Assembly (NCBI RefSeq): GCF_003185655.1
Contig: NZ_QHJQ01000003.1
Coordinates: 1 to 64,000, forward strand
Length of the DNA stretch: 64,000 bases
From: Coraliomargarita sinensis
GTDB lineage: Bacteria > Verrucomicrobiota > Verrucomicrobiia > Opitutales > Coraliomargaritaceae
Direction: 5' to 3'
The translations under genes were made by a program, and so were the position numbers. Below the pieces are notes generated by a model. That model did no database searches, was not told where the DNA came from, and was given only the letters and a program-made list of their open reading frames with translations. Below are positions 58,179 through 64,000 of this stretch, one piece after another; the stretch's first letter is position 1; the number at the start of each line of letters is the position of its first letter.

Positions 58179-59396
58179 CTAGCCCCCCAGGCCGAAGGCC
58201 TTGTGGACCACGCGGGTTGCTTCTTCCGCATCCTTAGGCTCAACACCCACGGAAATCTTAATCTCCGATGTGCTCACAAGCTGGATGTTAATCTTGGCGT
58301 CGGCGAGTGCATCGAAGAGCGTCGCCGCCACACCGGAGTGAGAGCGCATCCCCACACCGACCACCGATACCTTGGCGATCTCGTAGGCTTCAAAGACACG
58401 TCCACTGAATTCGTCATCCGGGAAGGATTCCTTAAGCGCTTTTTCCGCGCGGTAGATATCTTCGCGTGGGACGGTAAAGGTCATACGCGCCTTACCGTCG
58501 ACGCCGGGCCCCTGCACGATGGTGTCGACGCTGATTCCGGCATCGGCCAACGCATTGAAGAGCATGGCGGCAGTGCCGGGGCGGTCGGGCAAATCGCTGA
58601 CCACAATACGTGCCTGATTCTTGTCGAGTGCGACGCCGCTAACAACGACATCTTCCATGGAGGCAGCTTCTTCTTTCACTATTGTTCCCGGGTTATTATT
58701 AAAACTAGAACGAACTTCAAAAACGACGTTAAATTTTTGGGCGAATTCCACCGCACGGTTTTGCATGACCTTTGTCCCGGAGCTCGCGAGCTCGAGCATT
58801 TCTTCATAGGAAATCTCATCGAGTTTCTTGGCATTGGAGACGACACGCGGGTCAGCGGTGTAGACCCCGTCTACGTCCGTGCAAATCTGGCAGAGATCGG
58901 CGTTGAGCGCGGCGGCAATCGCAATGGCGCTCAAATCAGAACCACCACGTCCAAAAGTTGTAATCTGACCGTCCTCGGAGTGTCCCTGGAAACCAGCGAG
59001 GATCACTACCTTGCCGGCATCGAGCTGATCCCTGATATCGCCACCCGAAATACTGGTAATACGCGCCCGGGTATGGACGTTGTCGGTTAAGATTCCCGCC
59101 TGCGGCCCGGTGCGGGAAACGGCCGGAACGCCGAGCGCGTGTAAGGCCATTGCCGTCAGGGCAATCGTCTCCTGCTCCCCAACCGACACCAGCATATCCA
59201 TCTCGCGGTCGTCCGGCTGCGGATTGAGTGCCTTGGCACGTGAAATCAAGTCGTTGGTCACTCCGGAACGGGCAGAGACGACCACGACCACCTGGTCACC
59301 CGCATCATGCGCTTCCTTAACTCGTAAGGCCACGCTTTTGATGCGGTCAACATCTGCGACGGAAGTGCCGCCATATTTTTGAACTATTAGGGACAT
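58179..59396 (-). CDS. lysC: Aspartate kinase
   Basis: A 405-residue enzyme phosphorylating aspartate, the entry step to Lys, Thr and Met. IVQKYGGTSVADVDRIKSVA and TTFGRGGSDLSAIAIAAAL bind ATP and aspartate. Two C-terminal ACT domains (about 265-335 and 345-402, ARIVVSDLPDRPGTAAMLF and KVSVVGVGMRSHSGVAATLF) allow feedback control, probably by Lys and Thr. There is no linked dehydrogenase domain. It is the first gene of lysC-thrC. No lysine riboswitch was recognised upstream. Confidence 0.96.
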   Translation of the reverse strand: MSLIVQKYGGTSVADVDRIKSVALRVKEAHDAGDQVVVVVSARSGVTNDLISRAKALNPQPDDREMDMLVSVGEQETIALTAMALHALGVPAVSRTGPQAGILTDNVHTRARITSISGGDIRDQLDAGKVVILAGFQGHSEDGQITTFGRGGSDLSAIAIAAALNADLCQICTDVDGVYTADPRVVSNAKKLDEISYEEMLELASSGTKVMQNRAVEFAQKFNVVFEVRSSFNNNPGTIVKEEAASMEDVVVSGVALDKNQARIVVSDLPDRPGTAAMLFNALADAGISVDTIVQGPGVDGKARMTFTVPREDIYRAEKALKESFPDDEFSGRVFEAYEIAKVSVVGVGMRSHSGVAATLFDALADAKINIQLVSTSEIKISVGVEPKDAEEATRVVHKAFGLGG

Positions 59397-59500
59397 AGGA
59401 AAAATGGAATCGCGCTAGCGAACACCAGAATATCAAAGTTTCAAGGAAAGAGTTGCGAAAGCTCCAACGATGAGAACCTGAAGCAAACTGATACATGGTG

Positions 59501-59529
59501 TTGACGTGAGCGTATTAGAGCGGTTTAAC
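59501..59529 (+). promoter_or_regulatory. Candidate sigma-70-type promoter for pyrH
   Basis: TTGACG (59501-59506), a 17-base spacer and TTTAAC (59524-59529) lie just 9 bases before the pyrH ATG. If used, the transcript would start at or next to the start codon, giving a leaderless mRNA. The -10 match is only four of six. Confidence 0.4.
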
Positions 59530-59537
59530 CAAGCATC

Positions 59538-60278
59538 ATGGACGATTCGACGGGCTCGCAAAATAAACCGAAATACAAACGTATTGTTTTAAAGCTAAGC
59601 GGAGAGGTGCTTCGCAATACCGAAGATGGGGAGCCCATCGACGCTCGCACTTTGAAAGCAATCTGCGAGGAAGTTAAAAAAGTTTACGATATTGGTGTGC
59701 AGGTTGGTCTGGTTATCGGGGGCGGTAACATTTTCCGCGGCCTGAGCGGTTCGGAGATGAAAGGCGTGGACCGCACAACCGGCGACTATATGGGCATGCT
59801 TGCCACGGTGATCAACGGCCTGGCTCTGATGGACTGCCTGGAGAAACTGGGCGTCACCGTACGCCTGCAAAGTGCCATCCCCATGGATAAGCTGGCTGAG
59901 CCCTTCATCGTGCGCCGCGCCACTCGCCACCTCGAACGGGGCCGGGTGGTGATCTTTGCCGGCGGTACCGGCAACCCCTACTTCTCGACGGATACCACGG
60001 CGGCACTTCGTGCCAGCGAGATCGGTGCCGACATGTTGATGAAAGCCACCAAGGTCGACGGCATTTACAATAAAGATCCCGCCAAATACGACGATGCCGT
60101 CAGATACGACCATGTGCCCTACATCGACGCTCTCCGTGAACGCCTGCAGGTCATGGACTCGACTGCATTCTCGCTTTGCATGGAAAACAACCTGCCCATA
60201 CTGGTTTTCAGTATGAAAGAACCCGGCGCAATCTACCGCGCGGTCATGGGCGCCCCCATCGGCACACTGGTCGATTAA
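59538..60278 (+). CDS. pyrH: UMP kinase
   Basis: A 246-residue amino-acid-kinase-fold enzyme converting UMP to [48 protein letters not shown] and [20 protein letters not shown] are the typical motifs, with [13 protein letters not shown] near the C-terminus. Length is normal. It is followed 54 bp later by frr, the usual bacterial neighbour; the spacer is almost purely pyrimidine (CTTTCCTTCCCACC repeats). Confidence 0.97.
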   Translation: MDDSTGSQNKPKYKRIVLKLSGEVLRNTEDGEPIDARTLKAICEEVKKVYDIGVQVGLVIGGGNIFRGLSGSEMKGVDRTTGDYMGMLATVINGLALMDCLEKLGVTVRLQSAIPMDKLAEPFIVRRATRHLERGRVVIFAGGTGNPYFSTDTTAALRASEIGADMLMKATKVDGIYNKDPAKYDDAVRYDHVPYIDALRERLQVMDSTAFSLCMENNLPILVFSMKEPGAIYRAVMGAPIGTLVD

Positions 60279-60332
60279 TCCCCCTTCGCCCTTTCCTTCC
60301 CACCTTCTCACCTTTTACCTTCCCACCTTATT

Positions 60333-60890
60333 ATGGAACCTAAAGAAATCTTAAAATCCCTTAACGAAGACCTGAAAAAGGCTGTCGAACACACCCTGCG
60401 TGAATTCAGCAGCCTTCATACCGGAAAAGCGACCCCCGCCATGCTTGATGGCGTGAAAGTGCATGCCTATGGCAGCACGGTTTCGATGAAAGAAGTGGCC
60501 GCCGTCACGACACCGGACGCACGCACCATTATGGTCCAACCCTGGGACAAAAGCGTCATCCAGGACATCGAAAAAGCTATTCAGGAAGCCAACCTCGGCC
60601 TCAACCCGGTGGTGGATGGTGCTATTTTACGGGTTCCCGTCCCCGAACTGACCGGCGAACGACGCCAGGAGCTGGCGAAGACCGCCGGCTCCATGGCCGA
60701 AGAAGGCCGCGTACGTGTGCGCCAGGGGCGTCGCGATGCGCTCGATCTACTGAAGTCCGCCAAAAACGACGGCCTGCCCGAGGATGACTTCAAGCGCGCC
60801 GAGAAGGACGTGCAAAAAGCACACGACGATGCCATTGCAGAGATCAATGAGCACCTCTCCAGTAAGGAAGAGGAACTAAAGAAAGTATAA
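60333..60890 (+). CDS. frr: Ribosome recycling factor
   Basis: A 185-residue two-domain protein that splits post-termination ribosomes with EF-G. LHTGKATPAMLDGVKVHAYG, MVQPWDKSVIQDIEKAIQEA and VRVRQGRRDALDLLKSAKND are family motifs, the long helices of domain I flanking the small beta domain. Length is exactly standard. It is probably cotranscribed with pyrH. Confidence 0.98.
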   Translation: MEPKEILKSLNEDLKKAVEHTLREFSSLHTGKATPAMLDGVKVHAYGSTVSMKEVAAVTTPDARTIMVQPWDKSVIQDIEKAIQEANLGLNPVVDGAILRVPVPELTGERRQELAKTAGSMAEEGRVRVRQGRRDALDLLKSAKNDGLPEDDFKRAEKDVQKAHDDAIAEINEHLSSKEEELKKV

Positions 60891-60897
60891 TCTGCGG

Positions 60898-60959
60898 CAG
60901 TTTTACAGTTTCCAGTTAACCGGTTTCCCCGTTTAACTGAAATCTGAAAACTAAAACTG
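60898..60959. repeat. Long imperfect inverted repeat between frr and proB
   Basis: CAGTTTTACAGTTTCCAGTT AA on the left is mirrored by TTAACTGAAATCTGAAAACT AAAACTG on the right around a CCGGTTTCCCCG centre. The arms are made of an ACTGAAAACT-type simple repeat. It could fold in RNA as a long weak hairpin. Confidence 0.6.
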
Positions 60960-60973
60960 GAGAAATACACTAA

Positions 60974-62035
60974 GTGTCTGCTCTTTCACAGGCGAAGCGC
61001 ATCGTTATCAAGCTCGGGACCGGGGTATTGACCTCCGGTATTGGAGAGCTGGATACCGCGCGGATCGAGACCCTGTGCCAACAGGTCAACATGCTACGTG
61101 AGCAGGGTATCGAAGTCATTCTGGTCAGCTCCGGCGCCGTCGGCCTTGGCATGGGCAAGCTCGGTCTGAATAAAAGGCCCAGGGACATGGCCAATCTTCA
61201 AGCCTGTGCTTCGGTGGGACAGAGTATTCTGATCAATACCTGGCAAAAAGGTTTTGATCCTCACGGGATAACTGTCGCCCAGATATTGCTCACCCGTGAG
61301 GACCTGCGTGCGAAGCATCGGCACAACGCCGTCTTCAACACAGTGGAACGACTGCTGGCCCACGGCACGGTGCCGATCGTCAATGAAAACGACACGGTAA
61401 GTGCTGTTGAGATAAAGTTCGGCGATAACGATACCCTCTCCGCTTTGGTGGCAAGCGTGGTGAATGCGGACTTACTCTTCATCCTTTCCAACATCCCCGG
61501 CCTGATTGATATGCAGGGAAGTGGCGAAGTCGTGGAGCGTATCGAGAAGATTACGCCCGAGATTGAAGCCATGGCGCAGGGCACGAACACCGAAACGTCT
61601 GTCGGGGGGATGATCAGTAAGCTTTCGGCTGCCAAGATTGCTCATCGTGCCGGCTGCGGAGTGATCATCGGCAGTGGCAAGGAAAATAAACTTTTCGAGC
61701 AACTACTGGAGGGGAAATCCGCTGGCACCTACTTCGTGCCCAGCACTCAACCGGTAAAGTCACACAAACGCTGGATCGCCATCCAGGACCATACTTTCGG
61801 TAACGTCCACATCGACGCGGGTGCGACGGAAGCAATCGTCAAACGGGGCAAAAGCCTGCTGGCTGCCGGAATCGTCAAAGTTGAGGGCGACTTTCACGCC
61901 GGCGATGTCGTGCGGATATGCGCGCCCGACGGATTGCCCATTGCCCAAGGCATCATCCATACGGATGCGGCTGAAGTCAGTGAATACTCCGACCCAGCAC
62001 CGGTCATTCACCGGGACCATCTGGTGCTACTCTGA
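60974..62035 (+). CDS. proB: Glutamate 5-kinase with PUA domain
   Basis: A 353-residue enzyme phosphorylating glutamate in proline synthesis. KRIVIKLGTGVLTSG, LVSSGAVGLGMGKLGLNKRP, VPIVNENDTVSAVEIKFGDN and GMISKLSAAKIAHRAGC mark the kinase domain (about 1-255), and the C-terminal part (about 270-345, KSLLAAGIVKVEGDFHAGDV) is a PUA domain. The start is a GTG at 60974 after GGAGAAATACACTAA (GGAG 14 bases upstream). proA is not adjacent. Confidence 0.96.
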   Translation: MSALSQAKRIVIKLGTGVLTSGIGELDTARIETLCQQVNMLREQGIEVILVSSGAVGLGMGKLGLNKRPRDMANLQACASVGQSILINTWQKGFDPHGITVAQILLTREDLRAKHRHNAVFNTVERLLAHGTVPIVNENDTVSAVEIKFGDNDTLSALVASVVNADLLFILSNIPGLIDMQGSGEVVERIEKITPEIEAMAQGTNTETSVGGMISKLSAAKIAHRAGCGVIIGSGKENKLFEQLLEGKSAGTYFVPSTQPVKSHKRWIAIQDHTFGNVHIDAGATEAIVKRGKSLLAAGIVKVEGDFHAGDVVRICAPDGLPIAQGIIHTDAAEVSEYSDPAPVIHRDHLVLL

Positions 62036-62081
62036 AACGACCACTTCCTGCAGTTCATCGAACAGAAAGTCGCACTCGTAA

Positions 62082-62163
62082 ATCAGGAGTTTTGCGCACC
62101 CGGGAACGCCTTCCGAGCGAAGCGACAAGACCGGTCGCGAAGCGAACCGGACCATCTCCTGAT
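62082..62163. repeat. Inverted repeat after proB
   Basis: ATCAGGAG (62082-62089) and CTCCTGAT (62156-62163) enclose a GC-rich inner palindrome (CCGGTCGCGAAGCGAACCGG). It lies between convergent genes and may end transcription, although no T tail is seen. Confidence 0.5.
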
Positions 62164-62188
62164 CTGCGAGAATTCAGGCAAGAGCCGC

Positions 62189-62968
62189 TCACCAACTCAC
62201 CCGCAGGCCATCATAAGCGAGGTGAATGTTCTCCGGTAGGTCATTATCCGTGGCTTCGTGGTCGACCATATAGGTCATGTGCGTGAGGAAAGATAACGGA
62301 GCTCCCATCTCGAGTGCAGTATCCTTGGCCTCATCAATCGTCATATGCGATGGATGCACCTTGGGCCGGAGACCGTCGAGTACCACAACATCCGAACCTT
62401 CGGCGATCAACCGGGCCTCCTCCCCGACTTCCTTGCAGTCCGTGTAATAGGTCAATTTCTTGCCCGTTTCCACCTCGGTAAACACCAACCCGAGCACCTG
62501 AACCGAGCCGTGCGGTAGATAGACCGATTCGACAGTACCCCCGGGAAGTTCGAGACATTCCGGCATCAACTCGGTTTTGAATGCAGGATATCCTTTGGCC
62601 ACCGGCTTCTCCATCATGGCGTAGGGGTAGATCGCCTTGATCCGCTCGATCCCCTCCTCACTGCTGTAGACGGGAAGCGCCACCCCGCCCTTCAAATCGC
62701 AAAACCGGCGCAGGTCATCCATCCCCAGAACATGATCGGCGTGCCCGTGAGTCAGAATGAAGGTATCGATCTGCTCGATTCCGTTTCGAATACATTGCAT
62801 TCGAAATTCCGGGGCAGCGTCGACCTGTATGTGGTGCCCGCCCATCTCGACATGAATGGATGTTCGGGTCCGCCAGTTCTTCGGGTTTTCCATATCACAA
62901 CCGGAATCGGGCTGCGCGATCATGGGAACGCCCTGAGATGTGCCTGTACCTAGAAATATGACTTCCAT
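62189..62968 (-). CDS. MBL-fold metallohydrolase, PhnP-like
   Basis: A 259-residue metallo-beta-lactamase-fold protein. EVIFLGTGTSQGVPMI at the start and THGHADHVLGMDDLRRF (metal ligands His74, His76, Asp78, His79) match the PhnP-like phosphodiesterase branch; TYYTDCKEV and the late LTHMTYMVDHEATD contribute further ligands. PhnP hydrolyses cyclic phosphoribosyl phosphates, but no phosphonate genes are nearby, so the substrate here is open. It is expected to be cytoplasmic and binds two metals. Confidence 0.88.
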   Translation of the reverse strand: MEVIFLGTGTSQGVPMIAQPDSGCDMENPKNWRTRTSIHVEMGGHHIQVDAAPEFRMQCIRNGIEQIDTFILTHGHADHVLGMDDLRRFCDLKGGVALPVYSSEEGIERIKAIYPYAMMEKPVAKGYPAFKTELMPECLELPGGTVESVYLPHGSVQVLGLVFTEVETGKKLTYYTDCKEVGEEARLIAEGSDVVVLDGLRPKVHPSHMTIDEAKDTALEMGAPLSFLTHMTYMVDHEATDNDLPENIHLAYDGLRVSW

Positions 62969-63038
62969 TGCCGCTCAGATTGCGGGCACTCACATGACTG
63001 GCAATACCGTATCCAAGAGATACCGTTCACCAACAGCC

Positions 63039-63938
63039 CTACTCCATCAAATCCCCCCACACCATTCGATGGTCGCTGCCATTCAACGAACCGGGCAAAT
63101 CGACAATCGTCCCCTTCCCGTTCCGGATGAGCGGGAACATTTTCGGCGATGCCACGAATCCATCCACGAGCGAATACTGCCCCCGTCTTTCGAAGTAGTA
63201 GGTCCAGACTTCACCGCGACTGTCCGCCGCCGGAACCAGACGACCGATCTCGAGATCGCCCCGGTGGTAAAAACGCCGCAGCGTGGAACTGGCGGGGTGA
63301 TCGTTGAAGTCGCCAGCCACCAGGAAGCGGTCCACCCCGAGATCGAAGGTCCGCTCAATGATCCGGTTCCGGCAGGCCCCGGCTTCGCGGGTCCGGCGCA
63401 TCTGCGATTCGGGGTCCTTCTTGTTGTTGGTGTACTTGCTCTTCAAGTGAACCACAAACAGCTTGAAGACCCCACCGTCCCCCAGTTCAAAACTCACTTC
63501 CAGCATACCGCGTTTCACCCGTTCGCGCCCTTCGAAGTATTTGAAATCAAGGTCCGTATGCTTCACGACCTCGACGGGTGGGTGCTTTGAAAGGACAGCG
63601 AGATGGCGGACGGGGTCCGGACCGTCCAAGTGCATGCTGTACCGGTAGTTTAAGCCCTCGCTGGCGAGGTCTGTCCTCAACTCTTCAAGAAAACCGGGCG
63701 CCCCCACTTCCTGAAGCGCCAGAACATCCGGGGCGCTTCGGAGAATCACCTCTCGGACCGCCGTTTTTTCACTTTCCGGCTTGGGATAGTCGGGGCGCCA
63801 GCGGTCGGCCACCCGTCGATCCATCACCAGATAATTATCCAGATTGTAAGTCGCTACCCTGAACCCGGCCGAGAGATCCGCGGCCCACAGGCAAGCCGCG
63901 AATCCTGCAACAACAAGGTATCGGACGACGGTGCGCAC
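63039..63938 (-). CDS. Exported endonuclease/exonuclease/phosphatase-family protein
   Basis: A 299-residue EEP-fold protein with a signal peptide (about 1-24, MRTVVRYLVVAGFAACLWAA). Motifs RVATYNLDNYL, VLALQEVGAPGFLEEL (metal-binding Glu), VVHLKSKYTNNKK, LVAGDFNDHPASS and NGSDHRMVWGDL are conserved in this fold. It could be a secreted nuclease or phosphodiesterase. The start is a GTG at 63938; the next upstream gene ends 16 bp before, so they may be cotranscribed. Confidence 0.85.
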   Translation of the reverse strand: MRTVVRYLVVAGFAACLWAADLSAGFRVATYNLDNYLVMDRRVADRWRPDYPKPESEKTAVREVILRSAPDVLALQEVGAPGFLEELRTDLASEGLNYRYSMHLDGPDPVRHLAVLSKHPPVEVVKHTDLDFKYFEGRERVKRGMLEVSFELGDGGVFKLFVVHLKSKYTNNKKDPESQMRRTREAGACRNRIIERTFDLGVDRFLVAGDFNDHPASSTLRRFYHRGDLEIGRLVPAADSRGEVWTYYFERRGQYSLVDGFVASPKMFPLIRNGKGTIVDLPGSLNGSDHRMVWGDLME

Positions 63939-63954
63939 GGACTGGAGCTGCTAG

Positions 63955-64000
63955 CTACGACTCCCGGAGCGCCTCTTCCCGCTCCACCAGCGTCGGGTGC
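63955..64000 (-). CDS. C-terminal end of a gene cut by the window edge
   Basis: On the minus strand one frame runs in from the edge and stops with TAG at 63955-63957, encoding HPTLVEREEALRES. The short spacing to the following gene suggests an operon partner. The segment is too short to identify; another frame cannot be excluded. Confidence 0.35.
   Translation of the reverse strand, partial: HPTLVEREEALRES

Noticed and set aside
59397..59537. Possible lysine riboswitch before lysC
   Set aside because: The 141-bp leader is too short for a lysine riboswitch plus promoter, and none of its conserved elements was recognised.

Overview
The window reads as ordinary chromosome of a Gram-negative bacterium, most likely a marine-type member of the Verrucomicrobiota (Opitutales/Puniceicoccales-like). 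This assignment is inference. It rests on a PEP-CTERM protein with a VPES...RR tail, LPS genes (Kdo transferase, PagL-like deacylase), a type II secretion pseudopilin cluster, a lysine/alanine-rich histone H1-like protein, DUF4912/GH57 glycogen enzymes, and weak use of Shine-Dalgarno sequences. There is no rRNA, CRISPR array or prophage. The only mobile DNA is the 3' end of an ISL3-family insertion sequence at the left edge, beside a tRNA-Ser(GGA) gene.

Layout. 0-5.3 kb: IS end, tRNA-Ser, and envelope genes (DUF457 membrane protein, PagL-like deacylase, waaA, MscS channel, trmL, dgkA). 5.3-10.2 kb: glpK facing a gap, pgk, tpiA glycolytic block, with clear hairpin terminators. 10.5-22.4 kb: a delta-9-type desaturase, then a glycogen/alpha-glucan island (DUF4912 protein, GH57 branching enzyme, glgA, GH13 debranching-type enzyme, and two further GH57 proteins on the other strand). 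22.7-24.8 kb: mnmA and the PEP-CTERM protein. 24.8-32.7 kb: three paralogous minor-pseudopilin cassettes, each PilV-like, PilW-like, PilX-like. Two are on the minus strand and one is divergent; in the third the PilX-like gene is split into two ORFs. 32.7-35 kb: xth, thiL, tsaE, then a repeat-rich spacer. 35.4-39.7 kb: a MoxR / DUF58 / transglutaminase operon. 39.9-48.3 kb: a receiver-only response regulator and type II secretion genes G-H-I-J-K-L-M-D plus a GspC/PilP-like ORF, without E or F. 48.5-52.9 kb: monomeric isocitrate dehydrogenase, an aspartate-type aminotransferase, and a protein joining two ribbon-helix-helix-like segments to an H1-like tail. 53-59.4 kb: secG coupled to a putative outer-membrane lipoprotein-sorting-like protein, patB/malY, hslR, a methyltransferase, and lysC-thrC. 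59.5-64 kb: pyrH, frr, proB, a PhnP-like metallohydrolase, an exported EEP-family protein, and the tail of one more gene.

The strongest candidate for something undescribed is the triplicated V-W-X pseudopilin locus. Its C-terminal glycine-rich, probably beta-helical domain has been cut off in one cassette and given its own signal peptide. It lies about 7 kb from a separate, complete-looking set of T2SS pseudopilins, and no assembly ATPase or platform protein is present in the window. Secondary points of interest are the double-RHH/H1 fusion, unusual extensions on GlgA, SecG and the desaturase, and several families of short intergenic repeats (a 96-bp palindrome, a REP-like double hairpin, and tandem heptamers).
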